Assembly: GCF_030867095.1 (NCBI RefSeq)
Contig: NC_081824.1
Coordinates: 175,282,933-175,346,932, forward strand
Length of the DNA stretch: 64,000 bases
Origin: Alligator mississippiensis
Lineage: Eukaryota; Chordata; Crocodylia; Alligatoridae
Direction: 5' to 3'
Positions within the stretch are counted from its first letter, which is position 1; every line of letters begins with the position of its first letter. Under the pieces are notes generated by a model. The model searched no databases. It saw only the letters and a program-made list of their open reading frames with translations, and had not been told where the DNA came from. Both the position numbers and the translations under genes were made by a program. Positions 22,276-33,749 of the stretch are shown here, one piece after another.

Positions 22276-24430
22276 CTGGACACCCTAGCTAACCTACAAC
22301 CCTTTCCACCCCTTTCCAAGCCCAGTGAAGTTGGGGTTTGCACTCCCCCACAAAAAACTTGAGCGCAACAACTGTACAGAAGACATGAGCATGAGGGAAT
22401 GTGGCTGGGAAGCCACTGCAGGGCAGAGGTGGTGGGAACTGAGAGGTGTCCAGTCTGCTCTCCATATGGCTGAGTGACAAAGCCATTTGTCTGATGTGGG
22501 GGGTTTTTGGCTGATATATTTTGTTTTCATATGTTTTTAAAGAGAAAAGACAGGGTGAAGTTCTGACGCTGGGGGCAGCTGCCACTGATGCCATCATACC
22601 ATGGGGTGCAGTCTCTCATAATCCTGGCCTATGCCATGTGACTGGTTCCAGGTAATAAAGACCAGCCTCTTAGCAGCACCACAGTATGGCCCCACCTTTA
22701 TTATAACCCATCTGGCTCTATTAAGCTGTGCATCTTCTGTTATTGCTGGTTGGAGAGCTAACAGCTTGGCTGGTGCTCTCTGAGTCAGGGCTAAAAGCCT
22801 AAATAAAGCATAAGCTATAGTTTGAGCTACAGCAGTCTTGCTTTCCCAGACTCATTCCTCTGGGAACTGGCACAGGGATGAGGACCTGTAACATATACAC
22901 ACACCACATCAGTGTGTAGCATCAGCAGGGTTCCTAGCAGCCAGCATCTTACCCTATCTGCAGCAGCACAGGTAGAGAAGCAAAATGTTAAGATGGTCTC
23001 CTCCCCATGTGTGGTCCCTGCTGTGGGATGGGTGCCCTGGGGGAAGGTGCCCTACCATAAGGAGCATATGCCCCATGAGGGCATGGGGCCATTCATTTGT
23101 CCCCAAGCAAATAGTGGACCAGGACAATTGCTGCCCCCTCACCTTCCCATATATCTATACTCCTACCACAGCTGGCATAACAGTCAGGCAGAGTCCAGAG
23201 ATCTTCTTTCTTTCAATCACTGGAGTGATTTCAGCAGGGTTCCCACTCTGCTACATGCCTGCTTCCCTATCAGTCCTCTCACCATGTACGTATCCAGCCC
23301 CATCTACTGTGAGCCTTGTCCAGAACCCATTAGCAGTGTCCTGGCTTCTCGTTATGGCCATCATCCATCTCTATTATTAATTCCATTTTTGGAGTGTACA
23401 TTTCAGAACAATTTCTTTGTTTTTTAACCTGGAGAAATGGCAAAGGGGAGGCCAGCTGTGGCTTGGTGGGTTCTGGTCCAAGATATGGGGTAGAATGTCT
23501 CATGGGGTGGGAAAGGACACCCTGAGGTTTGGAGATTGGGATCCAAATCTCAGTATAATAAAGTGTATGTACATCACATCCAGGTCACAGAAAAATCAAC
23601 TCAGGATCAGATGCTGGTTGGAAAGATGTGGCTGTATCACTCTGAGGCCTGTGGAGTGAAAGAAATCGTTTGCAAAATAAAAGGTAGAGGCTCAACCAAA
23701 GGTATTGGGGGCCTCCTTTTCTTTAAGCCTGTAATTCCCCAGCCCCCTCCTTTTTCTCCTTGATACACCTAAAGAAGGAGCTTTGCAGAACCCACCGCAA
23801 ATGCAAACATCTGAGTAGCAAATGTTGGTAAAAGATCTTTTTGGGCACATGAACCAAAATTATCAGGAGGTAGGCTTAAAACAAACAAGAGGAAGTACTT
23901 TTTTTTTTTACACGTTGCCACAGGAAGTTTTAGAGGGAGACAATATAACTAGGTTTGAAAAGAAATTAGACATATTTACAGAGGACAGGTCCATCAGGAG
24001 CCTTTAAATAGAGCAGTCCTCTGACATCCCTAAACCAATGATGCTGGATGCTATACAGGGAGCAACCTCAAGCACACAGCAAAGAACAACGAAAAATCTT
24101 CGCCTATGCTATCAGCCCAGTAAAACACAGAGTGCACACAACTTAGTCCAACTTAAAATGAAATGTAATAAAATGGAATGTAATAAACCAAAAAGACAAG
24201 AGAAAGCCTTGCACAAGTCTTAAGTAATCCTGAGGGCAGCATGTCTCCTTACAGCAAGGTATTCAGAAAGTCCTTCTTGGGGAATCAGCAGGTGGTCTTA
24301 GGTGTTGGAGTGGAGGTCCCACAGGCCTCATCTCTACTTGGGTTTTTAGAGGTGTACTTGCACCCTGTTCTTCCCCTCAGGTGCCTTGACATTAGTATGC
24401 TTGTCACCTATATCACCTTTGGCAGGACTC
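22276..24430. other. intergenic, no gene seen
   Basis: Mostly unique sequence. A second AATAAA lies near 22802. Neither this nor the weak open frames gives a gene. Confidence 0.45.
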
Positions 24431-25240
24431 TCACGCATAGGTGGTGGAAGGCTGGGGCTTAGCTCCCCCAAGCACAGGGCAGCAGGTAAGGCTGCAAGGC
24501 AGCCCACCTGAGGGCTCCGGACAGCTGCAGCAGGAGTGGGGAGGGGTGCACATGCAGCCAGGATCACAGCCTGACACATGGATCACTAGCTGCCCAGCAC
24601 AGAAGGCAAGCATCAGTCTATCTATTCCGTGAAGGTAAAGAGGCTTGGGGGAGGGAGGCAGATCGAGACCCCCACATTGAGGGAACGAGTGGGGCAGTTG
24701 CAAGGGTGGGGTGAATGGGGCCCTGGCCAGGCTGGGTCATGGGACAGTGTGAAACACGTGCCCCCAGTCTGTGCACAGGGCAGAGGCAGCTGCCACTGTC
24801 CCAGGAGTGGCACGATGTCACGTGTGTCCCGCTGCAGCTGGGCTGCACTGCACCCCTGCCCGCCCCACAGCAGGACACGCATGGCGCTGTGTGGCTCTAA
24901 AGGCAGCTGCCACAGCTGCAGCCGCCGCCTCTTCCCCATGCACAAATTGTGGGGGCACGTGTCCCCTGGGCCTCTGCTGGGGTGCACACAGTGGTGGGAG
25001 CCCCCCTGCACCCCTCGACAAGCCGCCTGGGCTCCTATTGTCCCATGGCCTGGTCCAGGCAGGGCCCCATTCACCCCAGACCCTGCTCCTGCCTGTGTCC
25101 CACACTCTTCCCTCACTGCGGAGACCTCAATCTGCCCTCCCCCCTCAACGGCCTTTCCCCCACAAATTTGCCTGCTGTTGGGGAGGGTGTGTGCACGTGC
25201 TCAGCCTCCCACAAATATTTTTTTATTTGTCTCTGCTTAG
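24431..25240. repeat. GC-rich repeat block of unknown class
   Basis: The left part (GCTGGGGCTTAGCTCCCCC) resembles an inverted-repeat motif at 32278-32297 (GGGGGGCTGAGCCCCCCC). The sharp change in base composition against the AT-rich flanks points to an inserted element. The long open frames here (up to 271 codons on both strands) overlap each other and look compositional. Confidence 0.4.
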
Positions 25241-25770
25241 GTATGCCAGTCTTCCAGCTTTTTACCTTTTACAGGTTCTGCTTTATAATGTAAATGTAGT
25301 TCTCTGCCTTCTTTGGTCACATCAGCCCAAGCATCTGGTTCCCTTAGCTCCGTCTCCAGCACATATGTGTGATGATTGTACCAGGTCTTTGGCAACACCT
25401 CTCACTTCTCAGTCTGGTCCTTCAGGGTTTGACCCTGTGCTCCCAGGTGGCAGGGGACCAGTCCCTCCAGCCCTGGTTCCCCAGGCTCTTCGCCCTCCCT
25501 CATGGCCTGGAGGGGCTAAGGGGAGTTATGCCCCCTCCCTCTCATCAACTGCTTGCCAAAGCCTCTGCCAGCGGTGGGAAGGGTGAAGTCCGCTGGTCTC
25601 CTGCCAGCCCCCTACCAAGCAGACCCTGGCTGGGGTCCCATGCCAGTGGGAGAGAGGATTTAAACCCCACTCTGTCCCCTCTGCCTGAGCCTGCCTGCCC
25701 ATGCCCCCACCCCCTGCCCCCTCTGCTCCAGCAGGGACAAGGCTGGCAGGGGCTGCTCCACCGCCCTTCA

Positions 25771-26165
25771 TAGTTTCATAGTAGGTAGGGTCAGAAGGGA
25801 CCTGAGCAGATGATCAAGTCCGACCCCCTGCCATGGTAGGAAAGAGTACTGGGGTGAAAGGACCCCGGGTAGGTGATTATCTAGCCTCCTTTTGAAGACC
25901 CCCAGGGTAGGGGCAAGCACCACTTCTCTTGGAAGTTGGTTCCAGATCCTAGCCGCCCTGACTGTGAAGTAGCGCCTCCTAATGTCTAGGCTGAACCTAC
26001 TCTCAGTCAACTTGTGGCCATTATTTCTAGTTACTCCTGGTAGTGCTCAGGGGAACAAGGACTCTCCCATTCCCCTCTGGTCCCCCCTGGTAAATGTACA
26101 GATGGCCACCAGATCCCCTCTCAGCCTTCTCCCCAGGCAGACCCAGCTGTGGTCCCCAGCCAGGT
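25771..26165 (-). mobile_element. CR1 LINE 3' end with ORF2 C-terminus
   Basis: The minus strand encodes FSLDIRRRYFTVRAARIWNQ followed by LPREVV and TLGVFKRRLD, the end of CR1 ORF2 (family pattern RxxLDIRxxFFTVRxxKxWNxLPREVVxAPSLxxFKxxLD). The plus-strand left end has the CATAGTTTCATAG tail and AGTCCGACCCCCTGCC block. It is 5'-truncated. Confidence 0.9.
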
Positions 26166-26224
26166 TTCCTACCCCCACCCCCTTGGTCAGCCATCCCTCA
26201 CTGCTCTGCCTAGAGAGTAGAAGG

Positions 26225-26520
26225 GCAGGGCCAGCCCTTCTCTCTGGAGCAGACAGCACAGCCCAGCCCAGGGCTGCAAAGCATGCTGAGATGCTGGGGG
26301 ACTGTGATTTAACTTGAACCAGGAAGGGGTCTGGAACAGATGTTTCATAAACTGATTTGACCTAAATCAGTTAAGTCTGACACTACATTCAACCAGGTTT
26401 ATCTTAAGCCAGTTTCAGCCATTTTGAAGCTGGTTTATATGCACTGAACTTCTGTTCTGTTACAGGTGAAAACCAGTTTCTGAGCACTTAAACCAGTTTA
26501 TGTGCAACTTCTGTCCCTAG
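26225..26520 (+). mobile_element. MITE family B, copy 2
   Basis: The right part (26330-26520) matches the other copies and ends TTCTGTCCCTAG. The left part also resembles 38865-38955 (CATGCTxxGxTxxT.TGG, AACCAGxAAGGGGTCTG), so this copy keeps more of the element than 458-640. The interior has AAACTGATTT, AAACCAGTTT-like palindromes. Confidence 0.7.
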
Positions 26521-26904
26521 CCTTGATGTTATCATAATGGACCCATTACAATGCTCTCAGAGCATGCAAAATCAGTGATTCTCTCCACAATTCAACTGTC
26601 CCTGGGCTGAGAAGATTCAAGTTATTTTCCTCTCCATACTGGGTGTCTCTCCTCAGCTAGGCAAGTATCCTCTGAGTCCATAGTAAACTCAGTGAACCAA
26701 CATAGATGACCCAGTGCAGCAGGGGCAGCTGAGACAAAAATCAAATTAAGACAAGAGCCGAGACAATATGGTAGTGTTGATAAAGAGTTATGAGAAGCGG
26801 ATAGAGAGTTAGATAGATCTGCCAAAGCACGTGCACTGAACTCTGAAAACTTGCTGTATCTCTAACTATGGAACCATTCCTATTTCTCCACAAAAATGTC
26901 ACAT
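26521..26904. other. intergenic, no gene seen
   Basis: AT-rich sequence between the MITE and the solo LTR. Nothing further is supported. Confidence 0.5.
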
Positions 26905-26909
26905 TTTAC

Positions 26910-27777
26910 TGTCACAACCCAAAGTTGTGAGTTTTTGTTTGTGTGTGCTTCGGCAACGCTAAATTATGTTCCCGCTAGAATTACAGCTTCCTTGCACAGC
27001 GGAGTTCTCTGCTGCGGAAGAGAACTCCGGTGCAACGGGGAATTTCCCGCCAATTTGTAGCCTTCTTTGCATGGTGCATTTCTTTTGCATCTCAGAGATG
27101 CACGGTGCAAAGGAGTTCCCGCCATTTGTATGGGAGTTCGTGCCACATTATTGGCCAACTCTAATATATGCACACGTAACGGCTAGCGATTGGCTTCCTA
27201 GCCATATAAAGTGCTTGGGTGGCTTCCGCCCAAGTTGGAGAGAAATCACTTGGAGAGAAATCACTTAGAGCATGAAGATCTCTAAGCGCTGCGGATCCTC
27301 ACGGACCCAACGCATTTCTTAAGCAGGCAACAGAGGTCTAAACAGCCTCTGGCCTCTCCCCATCACCGAGTGCAATCCTAGACGTATCCCTTTCCTATAT
27401 ACTCAATTTTCGAACCCACGGAGATTTAACAACTCCGGGGCCTGAGAACCGAACAGAGCCCACGGAGCTTCAACAACTCTGTGGGAAAGAAATTGCCAAA
27501 CCCGCGGAGCCTTAACAACTCCGGGGCCAAAGAACCGAATTTGTCGTAGTCCTCCAACAAGGATTTAAGCGGAGCTGCACCTGGAAACTGTCCAGCCTAC
27601 ACCGCGACCATCTTGGGTGTAAGTAAATAATCTTTCAATCAACCATTACGCCTCTGTGACTAATTCTAGCCCGTGCGTGCCTTGCCACCGCACGGTCTCC
27701 TCTGACCACATGTGCCTGGGCTGCTGGCCACAGCCCGCATGCGTAAAGACGGGTCCGGCTCGCCCCCGGCCCGCACA
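26910..27777 (+). mobile_element. solo LTR, CpG-bearing (868 bp)
   Basis: It starts TGTCACAACC and ends CCCGCACA. The flanks TTTAC (26905-26909) and GTTAC (27778-27782) form a 5-bp duplication with one mismatch. A TATA box (CCATATAAAG) lies near 27203 and an AATAAT-type polyadenylation region near 27626-27635, so the LTR reads on the plus strand. It keeps many CpGs in a CpG-poor window, which suggests relative youth. A degenerate 43-bp unit is repeated three times at 27413-27541. No viral genes are attached. Confidence 0.75.
27413..27541. repeat. three tandem ~43-bp units inside the LTR
   Basis: CCCACGGAG or CCCGCGGAG begins each unit at 27415, 27459 and 27501. AACAACTCCGGGG or AACAACTCTGTGG follows in each. 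They lie downstream of the LTR's TATA box, in what would be transcribed sequence. Confidence 0.8.
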
Positions 27778-27782
27778 GTTAC

Positions 27783-28461
27783 TACAGGAACCTGGATACC
27801 TGACACATGTTACTACAAGGACCATCTGTCAGATGAGAAACAAAATTAAAAAATTGACAACTCATGCTTAGTAAAGACTCCCTAGCACCTTGAGCAAGAG
27901 ATTATAATGTTGGTAGGGTCAGTATTATTTACTTATAGAAAGACAGTAATACCTTTACAGGAAAGATTACAACCCACTTCCTTTAAAAAGCATTATTAAG
28001 ACCCTCTGTGTTTTTGACTCGGATCATTGCTTTGGCTATAATATGTATTAAGTTTACTCTGAAGGCAAAGAAAGCTTTATGTGCAAGATCTGAAGGAAAT
28101 TAGTCAACATTTTTTATTCATTAAAAAATCACCACGGTTTAAATTTCTCCTTGTTTCTCTCATTTTTGGTGTCCCACTAGCTACAAAATGATGTGCAGCC
28201 TTTGTAAAAATACTTTAATTAAAAACAGGTAATGATTGTTCCATGAATCATAATGACCACAACATACAGATGAGCAGTTTGCCCTCTAGCTGGGATCTGC
28301 TTTTTAGAAAAAATAAGGATTCTTAACCCCTCTAACAGATGTTTTTCGTTAGCACAGGTAATGGAGTCCTAGGGTCTTGGAGTAGGACCAGGCTCCAGAT
28401 CCACAAAAGGATTTAGGTAGGTAAAGTGGGATTTTGGGTGTGGGCAGATAAACTAGTTTGT
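27783..28461. other. intergenic, no gene seen
   Basis: AT-rich unique sequence. No gene is supported. Confidence 0.5.
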
Positions 28462-28759
28462 GGCTGTGTCTACAGGAGATGCTAACTGCTCAGTAGCCTG
28501 TGACTACTGCACAGTAGCCTCATGTGGCAGGATGCATGATGCAACACTACTGCACAGTAGTCATGAGCTTCTGCACAGTCAGCATCACGATAAAGCTGTT
28601 CCTTGGCATAACTTGTAGTACTTGTAGTACTACATTTAGTACTTGTATCAAAGGATATGTATAAACAAGTACTTGTATACAAGTATATGTATAAACAAGT
28701 ACTAAATGCACAGTAACACAGTAACAACTGCTCAGTCAGCGTCTCATGTAGATGCGGCC
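28462..28759. mobile_element. MITE with GGCTGTGTCTACA / GATGCGGCC termini
   Basis: The left end GGCTGTGTCTACAGGAGATG and the right end CATGTAGATGCGGCC are inverted repeats with changes. The interior has repeated CTACTGCACAGTAG palindromes and a GTACTTGTA/TACAAGTAC rich centre. It is related to 35012-35215 by the ACTGCACAGTA theme. No coding capacity. Confidence 0.7.
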
Positions 28760-29451
28760 TTTGGAGGTAAAAGGAGGCAGGGATTTACCTGCTAAAGTGT
28801 GTGCTCTTGCCCTTCAGCACATGAAAGCTAACCCACGTAGCTTAGTCCTTTTTCATTCTGTATATCATATTCATCCTATATCATATTCACAAGCAGATTT
28901 CGGTGCCTAAATCCAAAAGTGTGACCCTCAGAACACCCGGTATCTAATGCATTAGATACATAAAGTCTGTAGGCCTCTATATTTTCACCAGCAATATTCC
29001 CCTGGTTATTAAACTTCTGCTGCATTTTTCCCCACATGTGCACACCCAGAATTTCAACCATCTCAGCAGGGCAGAGTAGCTCAACATTTCATTCACATGG
29101 ACACCTGTTTTGGGTTTTCAGAATAGGCACCCCCCTGCTTGACCTAATCAAGCGGAAGTTCACAGCATGCACCTAACAGGAGTGAGCTCTACACAACACA
29201 CAGTGGCCACAGCCATGAGCGGAAGAGGAGGGAGCTGCTTCCTATCTTTCCATAATAGGATAGCAACTAGGTCACCCACACAGGAAACAGAGGACTTGGG
29301 GTCTAGCCCCTTCACAGTCCGAGGGAGGGATCAAGCCTGAGAATAGGGAAGGGAGGGAACTTCTACCTTTCCTGTTGAAGCTGTGCTGCTGTCCAGATAT
29401 AATTCAATATTTATGCGCCCGGAGAGAAAAAGAATAAGACTCTGTTGTAAG
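28760..29451. other. intergenic, no gene seen
   Basis: Unique sequence. No gene or element is supported. Confidence 0.5.
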
Positions 29452-29519
29452 CCCTTGCAGATCATCAAGTCCGACCCCCTGCCCTGGGCGGGAGAGAAAA
29501 CTGGGCTCAAATGATCCCA

Positions 29520-29522
<3 letters not shown>
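29452..29522 (-). mobile_element. short CR1 fragment
   Basis: GCAGATCATCAAGTCCGACC and CCCTGCC followed by GGGAGAGAAAACTGGG match the minus-orientation CR1 end at 25805-25850. Only about 70 bp remain, joined to a TA microsatellite. Confidence 0.75.

Positions 29523-29524
<2 letters not shown>

Positions 29525-29560
<36 letters not shown>
29525..29560. repeat. (TA)18 microsatellite
   Basis: Eighteen uninterrupted TA units directly after the CR1 fragment. The length is likely polymorphic. Confidence 0.95.
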
Positions 29561-29563
<3 letters not shown>

Positions 29564-29850
29564 TAGGTTTTATTTATTTGTTTTGTAAATTTGTACATAT
29601 ATGTAATCTATGTCCTTACCCTGTAATGGTTTTGTTGTAATAATAAATTTGTATATAGTTAAGTAATTGATAGTTAAGTAATTGATTGACTGGAGTCTAT
29701 AGAAGATGGAGGTGGCCACTGGGCTGCTGTGTCCCTCCACAGCACAATGCCCTGCCAATAATTCCCTCAATTGCAGAGGGGAGTACAAACCCGTGTACAC
29801 CTGGGCTACACTCTTGTTACCCATCTTCTCTAAAGTAGCATCTCCTACAG

Positions 29851-30267
29851 CAGGGCTGTCCAACTTCTGAATGGCCAGCAGCTGTGCAAGCCCCACAGCC
29901 ACATGCACAGGCAGGAGCCCCTCCACCCCACCCTCCAAATGCATCCTGCACAGGCTCCATGCAACACTGCATGGGTTGCCCTTTCAATGCAGCTCACAGC
30001 CCCAACACTGTATCACACCAGTGCCCCACACTACACAGGGTCACCCTGAACTGCTCAACCACTGGTTCCCTCAGCCCTGCAGACTGCTGCATCCTGACCC
30101 CAGCAGCAGGGATAGAAAGCAGAAGCTGGAGGAGGAAGGGGGACCCAGGGACTTCCCAGCAGCGGAAGAGTGATGGGGGAGCAGCACCCAAACTAGGAGT
30201 CTGGTGGCCACAGGTTAACTCCTTGGGGGCCGCACATAGCTTGTGAGCCACCAGTTGGACAACCCTG
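29851..30267. mobile_element. hAT element, CAGGGCTGTCCAACTT terminus
   Basis: The left end CAGGGCTGTCCAAC and the right end GTTGGACAACCCTG are inverted repeats. The flanks TCCTACAG and TTTTACGC agree at only four of eight bases. The 417-bp interior is GC-rich with no transposase; the 100-124 codon frames crossing it are not a gene. Confidence 0.75.
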
Positions 30268-30275
30268 TTTTACGC

Positions 30276-31049
30276 TACAGCCCAGATTCTGTAGTCAGTT
30301 ACAAGACAGGAGTGAGACTAAGGAAGAAATGACACTAAACAGAAGTTGGAACTGCGTGTTTGAACATCCATCTGTACTCTTCTATCTTGCATGATCTTAC
30401 AGGTGACACTGAACATGCAGCAGAACTAACACCCATTTGGTGTGGGTCTCCTGCATAGGTGCATTCCATTTTTCAACAAATCACACCCTGGAAGAGAAAT
30501 ATCTTTTGAGTCTGTTTCTTCAGCAATGTGGCTGCAGCAATTACATGGCTAGCGTTTCTCAACATGTTGTAGCCACACTCAAGTATGTGGCCATTATACA
30601 AGCAGGGCTATCATGCAAATAAATATAGTATCTTTGCCACATCTGGCCTTCACTCATCCTTACTTCAAATCTGAACCATGATAAGATAAGTTCCTTGCTG
30701 TAGGAATGTAGATGGTGGGGAAGAGATAATCTCTTAGTCAAAGCAGAGGACAACAGTGCTTTGGAGAGGAGTAGGGTGGATGGTTGATCAGAATATATAA
30801 TCTGGGCAGCGAGGATTGGCAGTCCACGTTTGTGTGGAAGAAATACTGTGATTTGGTTGGATGGAAAGGATTTGTTGGTGAAAAAGTGAAGAAGAGATGT
30901 TTTTGCTGGAGTTAAGACTGTGCAAGGAGTATTAACCGCCAGTTCTGACTTCCAAGTTTCTTTCTTTCCTTCAGCTTTTTACTTTAACCTTGAGTTTCCA
31001 GCCTTGCAGACACTGGATTCTTTTTCTAATAACTGATTCTGTAATGGGG
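30276..31049. other. intergenic, no gene seen
   Basis: Unique AT-rich sequence. Nothing is supported. Confidence 0.5.
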
Positions 31050-31305
31050 TAGAGGCCATCCTTTTTGGCAGGCATGCCACAAATTAGCCACACATCCTCC
31101 CCAAGCGCCACTCTGATCCCTTTTCCCTGTCCAATTTGCTGTTCTGCTTTCTGTGCCCTGTGCTCCCAGCCTGATCTGAGGCTCTTTCTTATTCCCTGCC
31201 CTATCTGCCACTGTGCTGCCTGTCCCTGCCCCAATCTGCTGCATGCCACACACACAGGCTGCCTGTGGCAGTTGGGGGACCTGTGCCACAGGTTGGCCAC
31301 CCCTG
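31050..31305. mobile_element. hAT element related to 1711-1960, opposite orientation
   Basis: The right end GGTTGGCCACCCCTG is followed by TTCTAGGG. The left end TAGAGGCCATCC is a decayed inverse. The interior (GGCATGCCACAAATTAGCCAC, CTGCTTTCTGTGCCCTGTGC) resembles the reverse complement of 1711-1960. The left boundary is approximate. Confidence 0.65.
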
Positions 31306-31659
31306 TTCTAGGGTAAATGCCATACACATAGCTGATAACTATGCATTAATCTATATTAAAAGACATGCATCTGGGAATTGCCTTGGTTCACTTACTTGTG
31401 AAGCTGCTGCATGCTGGAAGGCTCAAAACATACTGTACCTGCCCCTTCTCCTACAGGAGGGGGAGAAGAACAGTAATGGGGTTTTGCTATCAACTTTTAC
31501 GGAAGCAGGAACAGGCCCAAACCCCCTAAGAGTAAAAGAACTTGAGTTGTGCAAAGAGGGAAGAAAAACTCAAATAACTTATTTGTTCAGATAAAAATAC
31601 ATAATATGTGTGTATCTCCTCCTGTAGGAGCAAAGGGAGCACCACTAAAGGAAAATTTG

Positions 31660-31925
31660 GGCCAATTTACGCTGCTGAGTGACAGTGAGCAGTTCATTAA
31701 TGTGCCATAATTATGGTGCATTACATTTAGTACCTGTAATGACAGTAGCTAAGTGTGTTATAATCAGCGCTACTGCGCATTGGCACAGATGAATGCTTTT
31801 TTAATTATGTTAATAATCATTAGGCTAAATCTACTGTGCATTAGCACAGGCTTCACCCACTGCGCTAATGCATAGTAGATTTAATCTGATGCGCTCAAAG
31901 GGTCTTGTGTAGATGCACCTAGTGA
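31660..31925. mobile_element. MITE family A-like copy
   Basis: It has repeated TGTGCATTAGCACAG, CATTAATGTGC and GTGTAGATGCACC motifs like those at 12083-12270 and 38004-38375. The termini are degraded, so the boundaries are approximate. Confidence 0.5.
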
Positions 31926-33000
31926 CAATATCCTGCCCTTATACTGATTAGTTTAACTGCACCATGGCATAGCTATGCTGCTATGGGTGTGGGAAGCAGC
32001 CAATGCAGGGCAGTGCAATGAGGCTGAGGGCACTGCTGCTGGATAGATACAAACTTGGCCCACATTCACACTCATGCCTAGACACTGCTGTGAGTGCTGC
32101 CATATAAATACTAGGCAGAAAGGCCCCAACAAGCCACTCTACAAGTGAAAGTCTCAAACCTACAGAACAGTATATTGAACAGTATATGGAAGTAAACCAG
32201 GAGCCAGAAACAGTCTCATATCCCCTGTGTGAGAAGCATGGCTAAGAACAAGGTTCAAATTACAGGGGAAGCTTGGGGCGGGGGGCTGAGCCCCCCCATA
32301 AGAGACAAGAGCCCCCCCCCCAAGCTTTGAAAATCATAACCTGGGGATGCGGGGTCTCTGATTTTATTAAGGCATCGTGTTGGGCAGCCTAATTTTTTTT
32401 GCAGCCAGCACCCACAAGAATCAAAGTGTAATATGAACCCTGGCTAAGACAGTGGTCCTGCATGCTCCAGTAGCTAAGTGCTTGCTCTTCAGGTGCATCA
32501 GTTCCTGTCTGACATTAGGAGAAGCCATGGAGCACTTATGGCAAGGGCACTGAGTAACATAGGCTAAAAACCAGAAAATTTCTCCTAGCAGATGCTAACT
32601 GCTTCAATTAAAAGGCAGCGCTAAGTACTCCCGCTCCTCCTATGAACCTTTTGCACTCAGTAAGAGTCATCAAAGTAGCTGGAATAACTACAGTGCTCTG
32701 GTTCACCTGTCAGTCCAGGCAGGGAAAATAAATGGAAGCTTTGATATTATGAAGAGTTGTGAACAGCAGGGGGCTGCCAATCCCTTCCCATCTCCCACAG
32801 AGACAGAGAGAAAGCAATGTTAGGCAGCAGCCAGTAGGGGACAGCAAAGGAGCGTGAACGGGTTGGCCAAATACCAAACCCAAACAAAGTGCTCAAGGGG
32901 TGTCTTTCCTAGAGTAACTGAAAGTAGAAAATGTTTGGATAGTGTTAAAGGCAATTGACTGTGTTCAACCAGCTCCATCTCTTGCTGAAATTGATGGAAT
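31926..33000. other. intergenic with a G/C-run repeat
   Basis: Around 32270-32330 there are long G and C runs framing GGGCTGAGCCC, like the block at 24455. The rest is unique and gene-free. Confidence 0.45.
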
Positions 33001-33078
33001 ACCATCCGGTTAGGAATTAAATATCATTATTTAATAATTATCATTATTAAATACCATCCAGGTTAGGAATTAAATATC
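33001..33078. repeat. 25-bp direct repeat around an AT-rich palindrome
   Basis: ACCATCCGGTTAGGAATTAA (33001-) and ACCATCCAGGTTAGGAATTA (33053-) are near-identical copies, each followed by ATATC. They are separated by AT-rich ATTATTTAATAATTATCATT-type sequence. It looks like a short local duplication. Confidence 0.85.
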
Positions 33079-33649
33079 TTTCCAAAAAGAACCTGCCCCT
33101 TGCTAGGAACCTTAATAACACTCAGCAGTTTGGTATTCCCTTCCCTTTGAGCATGTCAGACCACTGTGAATCACATCGCAACAACATGTGAAGTTGGGAT
33201 GATCATCACCGATTTACAGGGAGCAAATTGAGGCACCAAATGATACAGCAACCTGCCCAAAGTCATACAGCATGTTTGTGGCAGTGGTGGGATGGCCTAA
33301 CTCTTAACCACTGAGATGTTCCACCTCCAAAAGGATGCGATGAAGATACTGGCCAATTCACCAGGCTGAGTGCGAGACCAACATGGTTTCGCCAAAAAAG
33401 TCGATAACTTGGGGCAGATAGAGGACTTCAGGTCATCCTGTTACTACCATAGCTCAGTGTGACTGACAACATGTCACTGAGGGCTGCTATAGGTAGCATG
33501 TCCTACCTCTTCTCTCCCACCACCCCAGAGCTCAGTAAGATTCAGTCACATGGCAGATACTGGTTGGGATGGTTTCTTATTTCCTGATATACCTACTTCT
33601 GTGCTTCTTCCTTGGAGACACTTTGGAAAGAGCAGGGTGTCATAGAGCA

Positions 33650-33720
33650 CTGGGGACCTGAAGAAGAATGCTTTGCATTCAAAAGCTTGGCTAACTTTAT
33701 CCAGCTATGCAGTAAAAGAT
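33650..33720 (+). mobile_element. retroelement end with hammerhead-like core, copy 4
   Basis: At 33658-33690 the plus strand reads CTGAAGA, a single A, stem GAATGC/GCATTC around TTT, then AAAAGCTTGG, and later GTAAAAGATATCACC. It has the same architecture as copies 1-3 but a wholly different, still perfectly paired stem. A poly-C/poly-A run follows at once. Confidence 0.5.
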
Positions 33721-33722
33721 AT

Positions 33723-33749
33723 CACCCCCCCCCCCAAAAAAAAAAAAAA
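33723..33749. repeat. poly-C then poly-A tract
   Basis: A run of C directly followed by a run of A, joined to the end of the preceding retroelement-like repeat. Confidence 0.95.

Noticed and set aside
24629..25586. 203- and 271-codon overlapping frames
   Set aside because: The frames overlap in different phases in a GC-rich repeat, one starts in another, and neither shows a protein family pattern.
29525..29560. TA repeat as a replication or CRISPR-like feature
   Set aside because: It is a plain microsatellite; there are no spaced direct repeats.
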